Shown: piece by piece, positions 8,995 through 17,245 of the stretch
Layout of the letters: each line of letters begins with the position of its first letter
How positions within the stretch are numbered: the first letter of the stretch is position 1
Source of the DNA: Propioniciclava soli
GTDB taxonomy: Bacteria > Actinomycetota > Actinomycetes > Propionibacteriales > Propionibacteriaceae
Assembly (NCBI RefSeq): GCF_014858005.1
Contig: NZ_JACYOT010000005.1
Coordinates: 248,001-312,000 of the forward strand
Reading direction: 5' to 3'
Length of the DNA: 64,000 bases
The notes under the pieces: generated by a model
Databases searched by the model: none
The model's input: only the letters and a program-made list of their open reading frames with translations
What the model was told of the DNA's origin: nothing
Made by a program: the position numbers and the translations under genes

Positions 8995-9348
8995 TCAGGC
9001 GTAGCCCAGCGCGTGGAGCCGGTCGTCGTCGATGCCGAAGAAGTGCGCGATCTCGTGGACCACCGTGATGTGGACCTCCTCGACCACGTCCTCGGTCGTG
9101 TCGCAGAGGGCCAGCGTGGGGTTGCGGAAGATGATGATCCGGTCGGGCAGCACACCGCCGTACCAGGAGTCGCGTTCGGTGAGGGGGACGCCCTCGTAGA
9201 GCCCGAGCAGGTCGGGGTCGTCGGCCGGGGCGTCGTCCTCGATGACGATGACGCAGTTGTCGAGCAGGTCCATCAGCTCGGCGGGCACGGTGGCGATCGC
9301 GTCCCTCACGTGCGCCTCGAACGTGTCCGCGTCCATCTCGATCGCCAT
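8995..9348 (-). CDS. Minimal zincin-type metallopeptidase
   Basis: A 117-residue cytosolic protein of the small actinobacterial zincin family (Pfam Zincin_1 type). It holds the zinc-binding motif [11 protein letters not shown] near the C-terminus (HExxHxxGxxD), preceded by the family's acidic stretch and DRIIIFRNP. Such proteins are about 110-150 residues long and are conserved in actinobacteria, with no well established substrate. The ATG at 9348 is preceded by TAGGGT with a 7-nt spacer, so the mRNA is probably leaderless; upstream extension in the same frame has no family similarity. It is divergent from the GH51 gene with only 43 bp between start codons. Confidence 0.88.
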   Translation of the reverse strand: MAIEMDADTFEAHVRDAIATVPAELMDLLDNCVIVIEDDAPADDPDLLGLYEGVPLTERDSWYGGVLPDRIIIFRNPTLALCDTTEDVVEEVHITVVHEIAHFFGIDDDRLHALGYA

Positions 9349-9355
9349 GGACGCC

Positions 9356-9361
9356 ACCCTA
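9356..9361 (-). promoter_or_regulatory. -10 box (TAGGGT) of a leaderless zincin transcript
   Basis: On the minus strand TAGGGT lies 7 nt upstream of the ATG at 9348, the spacing seen in actinobacterial leaderless genes. It sits inside an inverted repeat (GCCACCC 9353-9359, GGGTGGC 9364-9370) shared with the divergent promoter. Confidence 0.55.
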
Positions 9362-9377
9362 GGGGGTGGCCCCGGCG

Positions 9378-9383
9378 TAGGGT
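9378..9383 (+). promoter_or_regulatory. -10 box (TAGGGT) of a leaderless GH51 transcript
   Basis: TAGGGT ends 8 nt before the ATG at 9392, mirroring the -10 box of the divergent zincin gene. No Shine-Dalgarno is visible, so a leaderless transcript is likely. Confidence 0.55.
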
Positions 9384-9391
9384 GGGCGACC

Positions 9392-10915
9392 ATGCGGACG
9401 ACGACGTTGGCGATCAACCTCGACCTCCCCGGCCCCACCATCAGCCGGCACCTGTACGGGCACTTCGCCGAACACCTCGGCGCCTGCATCTACGGCGGGT
9501 TCTGGGTGGGTGAGGACGCCGACGTACCCCACACCCGGGGCATCCGCTCCGACGTGGTGGCGGCTCTGCGGGAGCTCGACGTGCCGAACCTGCGCTGGCC
9601 CGGTGGCTGTTTCGCCGACGAGTACCACTGGCGCGACGGCGTCGGGCCGCGGGCGGGGCGTCCGACCATGGTCAACACGCACTGGGGTGACGTGGTGGAG
9701 GACAACGCCTTCGGCACCCACGAGTTCCTGGACCTCTGCGCCCAGCTGGACGCCGAGCCGTACATCTGCGGCAACGTGGGCTCGGGAACGGTGCAGGAGA
9801 TGGCCGACTGGGTGGAGTACCTGACCCGGGGCGGCACCTCGCCGATGGCGGAGCTGCGGCGCTCCCACGGCCGCGAGGAACCGTGGCGGGTGCGCTTCTG
9901 GGGCATCGGCAACGAGAGCTGGGGCTGCGGCGGAAACATGCGCGCCGAGTACTACGCCGATCTCGCGCGCCAGTACGCCACGTACTGCCGCAACCACGAC
10001 GGCAACGTGCTGTACCGCATCGCCGGCGGCGCCAACAGCGATGACTACCACTGGACCGAAACGCTCATGAAGACGCTCGGCGACCTCGGCTGCGGCTGCA
10101 ACGCCCGCGGGCACTTCGACGCGATCTCGCTGCACCACTACACGGTGGTGGGCGATTGGCAGCACAAGGGTTCGGCCACCGAGTTCTCAGCCGAGGAGTA
10201 CTGGACCTGCCTGGCCCGCGCCGCCGGCATTGAGGATCTTCTCCGCCGACACGGGGCCATCATGGACGTCTACGACCCCGACCGCCGCATCGGGCTGGTG
10301 CTGGACGAGTGGGGCACCTGGCACGACGTGGAGCCGGGGACCAACCCGGGATTCCTGTACCAGCAGAACACGCTGCGCGACGCGCTGGTCGCCAGCGTCC
10401 ATTTCGACAGCTTCCACCGCCACGCCGACCGGCTGGCGATGGCGAACATCGCCCAGACGGTCAACGTGCTGCAGGCCATGCTGCTCACCACGCCGGACGC
10501 GGTGGTGCGGACGCCTACGTTCCACGTATTCGCCATGAACCGGGGCCACCACGATGCCGCCGCGTTGGCGGTGCACCCGCTGGGCGGGCCGCTGGCCTCG
10601 CGCGAGGTGGACGGGCGGACGCTGCCGCTGCTGTCGGCGTCCGCCTCGGTGAAGGACGGCCGGGCTCTGGTGTCGCTGTCCAACCTCGACCCCGACGCCG
10701 AGCAGACCGTGGAGCTCGACCTGCGCGGGGGCTCCGTGCAGGCGGCCGAGGGGACGGTGCTCGCCGCGGCCTCCGCGGCGGCCCACAACACCGTGGACGA
10801 TCCGGACGCCGTGCGCCCGGTGGCGGTGGATGTGGACTGGCGGGAGGATGGCGTGCGGATCACCCTGCCGCCGCACAGCTTCGCCACCGTCACCCTGACC
10901 CTGGCCGGCTCCTGA
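9392..10915 (+). CDS. GH51 alpha-L-arabinofuranosidase
   Basis: A 507-residue glycoside hydrolase family 51 enzyme that removes terminal alpha-L-arabinofuranosyl groups from arabinan- or arabinoxylan-derived oligosaccharides. It starts with the family's [14 protein letters not shown] and [13 protein letters not shown], has the acid/base Glu in [11 protein letters not shown] and the nucleophile Glu in [11 protein letters not shown], and ends in the beta-sandwich domain. There is no signal peptide, so it acts in the cytosol on imported oligosaccharides. Length is typical. The ATG at 9392 is chosen for the match to family N-termini and the TAGGGT box just upstream. No arabinose transporter gene is adjacent. 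Confidence 0.93.
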   Translation: MRTTTLAINLDLPGPTISRHLYGHFAEHLGACIYGGFWVGEDADVPHTRGIRSDVVAALRELDVPNLRWPGGCFADEYHWRDGVGPRAGRPTMVNTHWGDVVEDNAFGTHEFLDLCAQLDAEPYICGNVGSGTVQEMADWVEYLTRGGTSPMAELRRSHGREEPWRVRFWGIGNESWGCGGNMRAEYYADLARQYATYCRNHDGNVLYRIAGGANSDDYHWTETLMKTLGDLGCGCNARGHFDAISLHHYTVVGDWQHKGSATEFSAEEYWTCLARAAGIEDLLRRHGAIMDVYDPDRRIGLVLDEWGTWHDVEPGTNPGFLYQQNTLRDALVASVHFDSFHRHADRLAMANIAQTVNVLQAMLLTTPDAVVRTPTFHVFAMNRGHHDAAALAVHPLGGPLASREVDGRTLPLLSASASVKDGRALVSLSNLDPDAEQTVELDLRGGSVQAAEGTVLAAASAAAHNTVDDPDAVRPVAVDVDWREDGVRITLPPHSFATVTLTLAGS

Positions 10916-11021
10916 GCAATTCCCTGTTGGGACGCTCCGGTGAGCTAGACCGACGGCCCGCGGGGGGCTACGGTGCAGCGGTGGTGCCTGTGCACCCACC
11001 GCTCACCCGCAAGGAGTATCG

Positions 11022-11609
11022 ATGGCCCCGCAATTCAACGCCCCGCCCGGCTGGCCGCAACCGCCGGCCGACTGGACGCCCGATGCGTCCTGGAAGCCGG
11101 ATCCCAGTTGGCCGCCTGCTCCTCCGGGATGGGAATTCTGGGTCGAGGACGACGCGACGACCGCGACTCCCTCGCCGCTGAAGACCCGGCCTTGGAGCGC
11201 GCGGCACTGGATTCTGGCGCCCGCGCTGGCATTTCTCGCAGGCGGGTTGCTGGGCAACGTGAGTGGCCAGGGCTCGGCCGCCCAGGGGGTGGCCGCCGTT
11301 CCCTCAGCCCCTCCCGTCACGATCACTGCGCCGCCCGTCACCCGCACGGCACCGCCAGCGACCGTCACGGCGCCCCCGGTGACCCTGACCGCCCCGGCCG
11401 TCACGGTGACGACAACGGTCGAGGCGGCTCCGCCCGCACAGCCGGCGGGGTTCGCGTCCGTGCCCGCCGCCGCGGCCCAGACCGATCCCCGCTTCTCGAC
11501 CTGCAAGGAGGCGCGGGCCAACGGGCACGGCCCCTACCGCAGTGGGGTCGACCCGGAGTACGACTGGTACCGGGACGGTGACGACGACGGGGTGGTCTGC
11601 GAAAGCTGA
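11022..11609 (+). CDS. Membrane protein with C-terminal excalibur calcium-binding domain
   Basis: A 195-residue protein. Residues 1-40 are Pro/Trp-rich (PPGWPQPPADW and similar), resembling cytoplasmic proline-tryptophan tails of actinobacterial envelope proteins. One membrane span follows (about 65-82), then a Thr/Pro/Val-rich spacer of TAPPVT-like repeats, then an excalibur domain with FSTCKEARANG and the calcium-loop pattern DGDDDGVVCE at the C-terminus. Excalibur domains occur on extracellular actinobacterial proteins; the partner is not known here. The ATG at 11022 has AAGGAG at 11011-11016. Confidence 0.87.
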   Translation: MAPQFNAPPGWPQPPADWTPDASWKPDPSWPPAPPGWEFWVEDDATTATPSPLKTRPWSARHWILAPALAFLAGGLLGNVSGQGSAAQGVAAVPSAPPVTITAPPVTRTAPPATVTAPPVTLTAPAVTVTTTVEAAPPAQPAGFASVPAAAAQTDPRFSTCKEARANGHGPYRSGVDPEYDWYRDGDDDGVVCES

Positions 11610-11637
11610 GGCCGCAGCCCGGGGGTCCGCCGCCGGG

Positions 11638-12552
11638 TCAGGGGCGACCGAGGTCGATGCCGACGATCGAGGCGTCCGTCGTGCCACGGAACGCGAGGGC
11701 GTAGGCGACGGCGTCCGCCGGCACCTCGTAGACGAGCTGTCCCTGCGCGGCCTCACCGGGCTGCACCTGCGCGTCGAAGATCGCGGTGCCGAGGTCGGCG
11801 GTCGCCGCCTCGTCCAGCTGGTGCCGGACGAACTCGACCTGGTCACCGGACATCTGCGGCGTGACCGCCACGAACTGGCCGGGGATGAGGGGCAGGGCCG
11901 CAGCGTCGTTGTTGGTGACCGTGACGTCGACCACGAGGCGGCGCGTGCCACCGGAGGGCTCGTCGAAGGTTGCGTTGTGCACGACGAGGTCCAACGGGCC
12001 CGAAGAGACGACGCTGCCCAGCGGGTGCAGTTCCTCACCCGCCGCGTCGCCCAGGTCGCTGCCGGGGGTGGTCGTCGCCGTCGACGTGGCCGACGGGGAC
12101 GGGGTTCCCGTCCCGCTCGCCGTCGCGCTCGCCGTCGCGCTCGGGCTGGGCTCCGCGGTCGCGCTGGGCGACGTGGTCGCGGTCGCCGTGACGACGGTTG
12201 ACGGCGTGGGGGTCGCCGCGGGGGTCGCGCTCTGGTTGCCGCGAAACGAGGTCAGCGCCCAGATGACGAGCCCCGCCACCAGGGCGGCCAGGAGCGCCCA
12301 GAACCACCACTGGCTGGTGATCGGCCGCGGTGTCACGGCCGTCTCAGCCATCCCGGACTCCACGCGGGTGTACTCGCTGTGCGTGGTCGGCGCGCCGAGG
12401 TGCGAGGCGTCCGGGTCGGACGCGGGGGCGTCCGCGTCGACATCGGCGTAAGCGTCCGCATAGGCGTCCCCATGCCCGGCCGGCTCAACCCGGGTGGCGT
12501 CGGGATCCGCCGGCTCCCACTCGGGATCGGACGGCGTGGTGGGATTCGTCAT
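11638..12552 (-). CDS. Single-span membrane protein with DUF4352-like domain
   Basis: A 304-residue protein with an acidic N-terminal cytosolic region, one membrane span (about residues 84-102, WWFWALLAALVAGLVIWAL), a Thr/Ser/Pro/Ala spacer, and a C-terminal beta-sandwich region of about 130 residues (HPLGSVVSSGPLDLVVHNA, RRLVVDVTVTNND). The last part resembles DUF4352-type extracellular immunoglobulin-like domains. Function unknown. TAGTCT lies 6 nt before the ATG, so the transcript is probably leaderless. It is convergent with the excalibur gene. Confidence 0.8.
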   Translation of the reverse strand: MTNPTTPSDPEWEPADPDATRVEPAGHGDAYADAYADVDADAPASDPDASHLGAPTTHSEYTRVESGMAETAVTPRPITSQWWFWALLAALVAGLVIWALTSFRGNQSATPAATPTPSTVVTATATTSPSATAEPSPSATASATASGTGTPSPSATSTATTTPGSDLGDAAGEELHPLGSVVSSGPLDLVVHNATFDEPSGGTRRLVVDVTVTNNDAAALPLIPGQFVAVTPQMSGDQVEFVRHQLDEAATADLGTAIFDAQVQPGEAAQGQLVYEVPADAVAYALAFRGTTDASIVGIDLGRP

Positions 12553-12558
12553 GGGTGG

Positions 12559-12564
12559 AGACTA
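12559..12564 (-). promoter_or_regulatory. -10 box (TAGTCT), leaderless arrangement
   Basis: TAGTCT on the minus strand ends 6 nt before the ATG at 12552, with no Shine-Dalgarno between. Confidence 0.45.
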
Positions 12565-12604
12565 CGGCACCCGGGCGACCCCACCCCGCCCGGGGCGCGG
12601 TGCG

Positions 12605-13399
12605 TCACGAACCGGCGGGCCAGTTGTCGCGCACCTCGGCGCCGCCCTCGACGACCTCCTCCTGCTCCGTCGTGCGGTCGGTCCACGAGTCCTGGGGGCG
12701 GTAGCCGAGGTCGAGCATGGTGTTCGTGAGGTCCCACCGGCGGTTCGGGTTGTCCGAGATCGCGTAGTAGAGGCCGAACGTCACCTCGGCCTCGATGGCG
12801 CGGCGGATGACGTGCTCGCAGTCGTCCTCGCTGAGCCACATGGCGTGCAGGATGTCCTCGTCGGCCGCCATCGGGTCGCCCGACATCCAACCGATGCGCA
12901 GGGCGATGAAGTCCAGGCCGAACTCGTCGTGGTAGAACCGGCCGAGCACCTCGCCGAACGCCTTCGACACGCCGTAGAGCGAGTCCGGTCGCGGCAGGTG
13001 GTGGGGGTAGACCGGCCACTCCTCGTGGCGGTCGTACATGCCCATGGCGTGATTGGAGGAGGCAAAGACGACCCGGCGGACGCCGGACTCGCGCGCCGCC
13101 TCCAGCACGTGGCGCAGGCCGACGATGTTGGCCGTGAGGACGGCGTCCCACTCCGAATCGGGGGAGGCCGCGCCCGCCAGGTGGACGACCGTGTCGACGC
13201 CCTCCATCATGCCGAGAACCTCGTCGTAGTCGTCGAGGTCGACCTTGTGCATGGTCTTTTCCTGGTGTTCGTTCGCCGGGTGACGACCCTGGGTCACGAG
13301 GTCGTAGTCCTCACCCAACCGCTCCTCCAGCACGAGGCCGAGATTGCCGGTCACACCCGTGATGAGCACCTTGCGCCGTGAGTTCTGCTTCGCTGCCAT
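12605..13399 (-). CDS. NAD-dependent epimerase/dehydratase, uronate-dehydrogenase-like
   Basis: A 264-residue extended-type short-chain dehydrogenase. The N-terminal Rossmann motif is TGVTGNLG (about 15-22); TVVHLAGAAS is the substrate-side strand; VFASSNHAMGMYDRHEE resembles the SSNH-GF(Y) segment typical of uronate dehydrogenases; the catalytic YxxxK is YGVSKAFGE. Length also fits uronate dehydrogenases, which oxidise galacturonate or glucuronate to aldarolactones with NAD. Substrate specificity is inferred, since related sugar epimerases share the fold. TAGCAT 6 nt before the ATG indicates a leaderless mRNA. The adjacent mechanosensitive channel gene lies downstream after 9 bases only if that gene is read from 14257, so they are tandem but not clearly an operon. 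Confidence 0.85.
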   Translation of the reverse strand: MAAKQNSRRKVLITGVTGNLGLVLEERLGEDYDLVTQGRHPANEHQEKTMHKVDLDDYDEVLGMMEGVDTVVHLAGAASPDSEWDAVLTANIVGLRHVLEAARESGVRRVVFASSNHAMGMYDRHEEWPVYPHHLPRPDSLYGVSKAFGEVLGRFYHDEFGLDFIALRIGWMSGDPMAADEDILHAMWLSEDDCEHVIRRAIEAEVTFGLYYAISDNPNRRWDLTNTMLDLGYRPQDSWTDRTTEQEEVVEGGAEVRDNWPAGS

Positions 13400-13405
13400 G
13401 CCCCC

Positions 13406-13411
13406 ATGCTA
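13406..13411 (-). promoter_or_regulatory. -10 box (TAGCAT), leaderless arrangement
   Basis: TAGCAT on the minus strand ends 6 nt before the ATG at 13399. It overlaps the 3' end of the mechanosensitive channel gene, whose stop is at 13409-13411. Confidence 0.45.
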
Positions 13412-14257
13412 GTCAGCGGCCGGTGAGGACGTGGGCGGCCGCAGGGAGCCGTTGAGCAGGGAGCGCAACACCGGCCCGGGTTCGATCATCACGGTGGCCG
13501 ACTGCGTGGCCACCCCCTGCGCGGCGAAGGCCTGGAGCACGCGGGAGACGACCAGATTGCGGGCCTCGAGGGTCTCGAGCTGCAGCGATCCGGTCCAAAA
13601 ACGCAGCTCCAGGGTGACCGCCGCCTCGTCGACCTCGGTGAGCAGCGCCTTGGGCTCGGGGTCGTTCAACACCCCCCGGATGTCGTAGAGCGCCTTCAGC
13701 GCAACCGTGCGGGCATGCTCGAAATCGGCACCCGGGTCGAGGTTGAACGTGACCGTGCTGCGCACCTGCTCATACCCGGTCTGGACGGTGACGATGTTGT
13801 CGTGCAGCACCGTGTTCGGGACGACCACGAGGCGTCCGTCGAACGTGCGCACCACGGTGGAGGTCAGGCCGATGGCGACCACCGTGCCGGAGAGGGAGTC
13901 CATCGAGATCTGGTCGTCGACGCGGAACCGGTCACGGGCCAGGATGACGAGGCCCGCGAACATGTTGCCCAGCACGGTCTGGAACGCGATACCGGCGGCC
14001 ACCGAGACGATGGTGACACCACCGAGGATGTCGACGGGGCGGACGCTCGGGAACACCACCGTCATGGCCGCGCTCAGGAACGCGAACACCACGACCCACT
14101 GGGTGACCTGAGCGAACACGGCCGCGGAGCTGGGGCCGCGGCCGCGCCACAACAGGAGCCGGCGGGCGAGCCACCGGACGGCATAGGACACGAGGAGGCC
14201 GGCGCCGAAGATCTGCAACGCCAGCAGCGCGCCCTGCCACGTGATCGACGTGGGCAT
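13409..14257 (-). CDS. Small-conductance mechanosensitive channel (MscS family)
   Basis: A 282-residue membrane protein with three predicted spans, the last being the Gly/Ala-rich pore helix (GGVTIVSVAAGIAFQTVLGN), followed by the MscS beta domain (FRVDDQISMDSLSGTVVAIG, TFDGRLVVVPNTVLHDN) and the alpha/beta C-terminal domain. MscS channels open under membrane tension and release osmolytes after osmotic downshift. The length matches minimal MscS proteins. The ATG at 14257 begins just before the first hydrophobic segment; a longer upstream reading overlaps the divergent TetR promoter and is not family-like. Confidence 0.9.
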   Translation of the reverse strand: MPTSITWQGALLALQIFGAGLLVSYAVRWLARRLLLWRGRGPSSAAVFAQVTQWVVVFAFLSAAMTVVFPSVRPVDILGGVTIVSVAAGIAFQTVLGNMFAGLVILARDRFRVDDQISMDSLSGTVVAIGLTSTVVRTFDGRLVVVPNTVLHDNIVTVQTGYEQVRSTVTFNLDPGADFEHARTVALKALYDIRGVLNDPEPKALLTEVDEAAVTLELRFWTGSLQLETLEARNLVVSRVLQAFAAQGVATQSATVMIEPGPVLRSLLNGSLRPPTSSPAAD

Positions 14258-14332
14258 CAGCGCGCCGCGCTCTCGTCCACCATGGGGGCCATTGTGCCCG
14301 ACCCAGCCCGCCGGGTGCAGCGGCCCGCTCGC

Positions 14333-14338
14333 TAGGCT
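14333..14338 (+). promoter_or_regulatory. -10 box (TAGGCT), leaderless arrangement
   Basis: TAGGCT ends 7 nt before the GTG at 14346 of the TetR-type gene; no Shine-Dalgarno is present. Confidence 0.45.
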
Positions 14339-14345
14339 GGGATTC

Positions 14346-14906
14346 GTGCTCTCGCCCCGCCAGACCGAACTCGCCGATGTGGCCCTTTCGATCTTGGCGC
14401 GTGAGGGCCTGGGGGCGGTGAGTTTCCGGGCGGTGGCGTCGGCGTCCGGGTGGTCGCTCGGGGCCGTGCAGAAGGCGTTCGGCTCCAAGGACGAGCTGGT
14501 TCGGGCGATGTACATCCGGCACCGGCAGGGCGCGCCGTCGCTCGGTGTGGGTTCCGGCCCCCTGGCCGAGCGGTTGGTGGCGGTGTTCATGTCCTTGATG
14601 CCCGGCGACGCCGCGTCCCGCGCCACGACGCTCGAGGCGGCCGCGTTCACCGAACGCGCCGCCCATGACGCGCGCATCGCCGGCGCTGTCGCGGCGTCCG
14701 ACGCAGGGTTGCGTGCGACCATCGCGGGCTGGGTGCGCGAGGAGCAGGCGCGTGGCCGCGTCGGCGAGGAGGTGGACGCCGATGGCGTCGCCTGGACGTT
14801 CGTGGCGCTCGCCCACGGGGCGGCAACACAGTTGCTCTACGCGCCGCGCCCGGACGCCGAGGTGCGGGCGCTGGCGTCCGCCGCGGTGTCGCGGCTGCTC
14901 GGCTGA
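14346..14906 (+). CDS. TetR/AcrR family transcriptional regulator
   Basis: A 186-residue regulator. The N-terminal helix-turn-helix (about residues 22-45) reads LGAVSFRAVASASGWSLGAVQKAFGSKDELV, shown here only by its key positions: V-S-R-A-V in helix 2 and the recognition helix ending in K-FGSKDEL. The C-terminal all-helical ligand domain is typical of TetR proteins. The ligand and targets are unknown; the divergent mechanosensitive channel gene is the nearest candidate target. The GTG start gives a standard short N-terminus and is preceded by a TAGGCT box. Confidence 0.88.
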   Translation: MLSPRQTELADVALSILAREGLGAVSFRAVASASGWSLGAVQKAFGSKDELVRAMYIRHRQGAPSLGVGSGPLAERLVAVFMSLMPGDAASRATTLEAAAFTERAAHDARIAGAVAASDAGLRATIAGWVREEQARGRVGEEVDADGVAWTFVALAHGAATQLLYAPRPDAEVRALASAAVSRLLG

Positions 14907-14921
14907 CGCGCCCCGGATCCG

Positions 14922-14995
14922 GGCGCCGACACTCACACTTCGGGCTCAAACTCCGGTTCAGGTCGCGGAGTTTGAGGCCCAAACCGGAGTGTGAG
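14922..14995 (-). repeat. 74-bp palindromic element, copy 1 (GNAT cassette, left end)
   Basis: One of six related 74-bp intergenic palindromes in the window. In family orientation it runs from CTCACACTCCGG to GTGTCGGCGCC; here it is inverted. The core arms CTCAAACTCCG (14945-14955) and CGGAGTTTGAG (14966-14976) are perfect 11-bp inverted repeats, flanked by a second, imperfect pair. The 3' end of the GNAT gene, including its stop codon, lies inside the element. Confidence 0.85.
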
Positions 14996-15509
14996 CGAGT
15001 CCGACCGGACGGGTGAGACAGAACTGGCGGTGGAACGTCGGACGGCCCAGGTGGTGGCCGTCGTCGCCGCGTCCGGTCTCGATCATCCCGATCTTCTCGA
15101 GGATTCGGACGGAGGCGCGGTTGGCGTCGAGGGCCTCGGCCCAGATCTCGTCCAGGCCGAGGACGTCGAACCCGTGGCGCACGCCTGCCTGCGCCGCGGC
15201 CAGGCCGAACCCCCGGCCCCACCGCTCCCGTGGCCCGATGAGGAAGCCGAGCTGGCGGCGTCCGGGGTCTGTGCCGTAGAGGTCGACGTAGCCGACCACC
15301 TGCACCTCGTGGACGACGCTGAGGCGGAGCAGTCCGGTCGGGGGGTCCGTCACCAGGCGCCGGTGGAACGCGAGAAGGCGATCCGGCGGCAACCCGACCG
15401 TCCAGTCTGCCGCGCGACAGAACGCGTCATCGGATCCCCATCCGGCGATGACGTCGGCGTCGGCGAGCGTGGACGGACGCAGCGTGACGACCGGCGGCAG
15501 GCGGTTCAT
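14958..15509 (-). CDS. GNAT family N-acetyltransferase, gene inside a palindrome-bounded cassette
   Basis: A 183-residue RimJ/RimL-like GNAT acetyltransferase: LRPSTLADADVIAGW at the N-terminus, RRQLGFLIGPRERWGRGFG as the acetyl-CoA binding segment, and the C-terminal NRASVRILEKIGMIETGRGD typical of the subfamily that acetylates N-terminal or small-molecule amines. The last 11 residues (HTPVWASNSAT) and the stop are supplied by the 74-bp palindrome at 14922-14995, while another palindrome copy in opposite orientation lies upstream at 15558-15632. A decayed copy of the same gene with the same two ends is at 24151-24667. The ATG at 15509 is the first start that gives a family-like N-terminus. 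Substrate unknown. Confidence 0.88.
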   Translation of the reverse strand: MNRLPPVVTLRPSTLADADVIAGWGSDDAFCRAADWTVGLPPDRLLAFHRRLVTDPPTGLLRLSVVHEVQVVGYVDLYGTDPGRRQLGFLIGPRERWGRGFGLAAAQAGVRHGFDVLGLDEIWAEALDANRASVRILEKIGMIETGRGDDGHHLGRPTFHRQFCLTRPVGLAHTPVWASNSAT

Positions 15510-15557
15510 GGGGTCACCGTAAACGCAGGGGTCAACGACACCGCCCCTTCCTGTCGG

Positions 15558-15632
15558 CTCGAACTCCACCTTGGTCGTCAAACTCCGCCACCGGAAGCGG
15601 AGTTTGAGACCGGAGTGTGCGTGTCGGGCCCC
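15558..15632 (+). repeat. 74-bp palindromic element, copy 2 (GNAT cassette, right end)
   Basis: A more diverged family member of about 75 bp, starting CTCGAACTCC and ending GTGTCGGGCCC, with core arms TCAAACTCCG (15578-15587) and CGGAGTTTGA (15598-15607). It is inverted relative to copy 1, so the two bracket the GNAT gene with their GTGTCGG ends facing outward. Confidence 0.8.
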
Positions 15633-15664
15633 AACAGACGCAGGCGCTGGGTTGCCCGATTGGA

Positions 15665-15680
15665 ATGACAGCGTTATCAT
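15665..15680 (+). promoter_or_regulatory. Likely LacI-type operator before the fucose cluster
   Basis: ATGACAGCGTTATCAT is an imperfect 16-bp palindrome with a central CG, the form of LacI-family operators. It lies 44 bp before the GTG of the transporter ATPase gene and overlaps a possible -10 TATCAT (15675-15680). The LacI regulator encoded at 22684 in the same cluster is the obvious candidate ligand-responsive repressor. Confidence 0.6.
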
Positions 15681-15724
15681 CGCTGCAACACGAAGCATCA
15701 CAACCCGGTACGAAGGAGTACCCC

Positions 15725-17245
15725 GTGGACACTCTTCTGCAGCTGAAGAACGTCTCCAAGACGTTCCCCGGCGTCAGAGCGCTCCAGAACGTGAACCTCG
15801 ATCTGCGCGCCGGCGAGGTGCTCGGCCTGTGCGGCGAGAACGGTGCGGGCAAGTCGACCCTGATGAAGGTGTTGACCGGCATCTACACCCCCGACCCGGG
15901 GGCCGAGATCTGGCTCCAGGGCCAGCAGGTGCACGTCCGCAACACCAATCACGCCCGCGAGCTCGGGCTGAGCATCATCCACCAGGAACTGAACATGGTG
16001 CCGGACCTGACGGTCGCGCAGAACCTGTTCCTGGGCAGGCCCCAGAGCCACACCCGCGGCCTGGTGCGCGACAGCCAGCTCAATCGACGGGCCGGTGAAC
16101 TCTTCGAGCGCCTCGGCATGAAGGCACTCGACCCGCGCGCGCTCATCCGCGACCTGTCGGTGGCGCGCCAGCAGATGGTCGAGATCGCCCGGGCCCTGTC
16201 CTATGACTCCAAGGTGCTAGTCATGGACGAGCCGACGGCCGCGCTGACCCTCGCCGAGAGCGACGCCCTGTTCGAGCTCATCCGCGACTTCGTGGCCCCC
16301 GACACGGGCCTCATCTACATCTCCCACCGCATGCCCGAGATCTAGGAGATCACCGACCGGGTGTCCGTGCTGCGCGACGGCCAGTACGTGGGCACGGTCG
16401 CGACGCGGGAGGTGGAGATGCGCGAGATCATCTCGATGATGGTCGGCCGCGAGGTCTCCGGGGACGCGCGTCCGGCCCCACACCGACGCTCGGACGACGT
16501 CGCCCTGGCCGTGGAGAACCTCTCCACCCGCAACTTCCTCTCCGACGTGTCCTTCGAGGTGCGCCGGGGCGAGGTGCTGGGGTTCGCCGGGCTGATGGGG
16601 GCCGGTCGCACCGAGGTCGCTCGCTGCATCTTCGGGGCCGATCCGCGCCAGTCCGGCACCATAGCGGTGAACGGTCACCCGGTGCGCATCCGGTCGGCGG
16701 CGGACGCCGTCCGCGCGGGCATCGGGTACCTGTCGGAGGACCGCAAGCGCTACGGGCTCGTGCTCGAACACGACGTCAAGGCCAACACCGCCCTGGCCGC
16801 CATGGGTGACTTCAGCACGGCCGGCTACACCCGTGACGCCAAGATCCGCGCCACGGGTGAGGAGTACGCCCGACGGCTCCGCGTGAAGACGCCGAGCGTC
16901 AACCAGCTGGTGCGCAACCTGTCCGGCGGCAACCAGCAGAAGGTCGTCATCGCCAAGTGGCTCGTGCGCGACTGCGACGTCCTGATCTTCGACGAGCCGA
17001 CCCGCGGCATCGACGTGGGCGCCAAGGAGGAGATCTACGAACTCATCGAGTCACTCTCGGCCCAGGGCAAGGCCGTGATCGTCATCTCCTCGGAACTGCC
17101 CGAGGTTCTCCGCGTCTCCCACCGCATCGCGGTCATGGCCCACGGCCGCATCACCGGCTTCCTCGACAACGCCGAAGCCGACCAGGAATCCATCATGCAG
17201 CTCGCCACGGTGGGCAAGGCCCAGTTGAAAGGACACGTCTCGTGA
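15725..17245 (+). pseudogene. Sugar ABC transporter ATPase (RbsA/MglA type) interrupted by in-frame TAG
   Basis: The frame from GTG 15725 (AAGGAG at about 15712-15717) encodes a 506-codon double-ATPase subunit of a monosaccharide ABC importer. The first domain has GENGAGKST, a variant signature LSVARQQMVEIARAL, Walker B VLVMDEPTAAL; the second has the usual degenerate GLMGAGRT, the signature LSGGNQQKVVIAKWL and Walker B VLIFDEPTRGID. A TAG at 16343-16345 (codon 207) interrupts ISHRMPEI*EITDRVSVLRDG, a conserved stretch where relatives have an aromatic residue. The frame and similarity continue perfectly on both sides. A TGG-to-TAG change would explain it. The protein is either truncated and inactive, read through, or the base is a sequence error. 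Confidence 0.85.

Noticed and set aside
14258-14722. N-terminal extension of the mechanosensitive channel gene
   Set aside because: The in-frame extension overlaps the divergent TetR gene and its promoter and has no membrane or family-like sequence; the ATG at 14257 fits the family.
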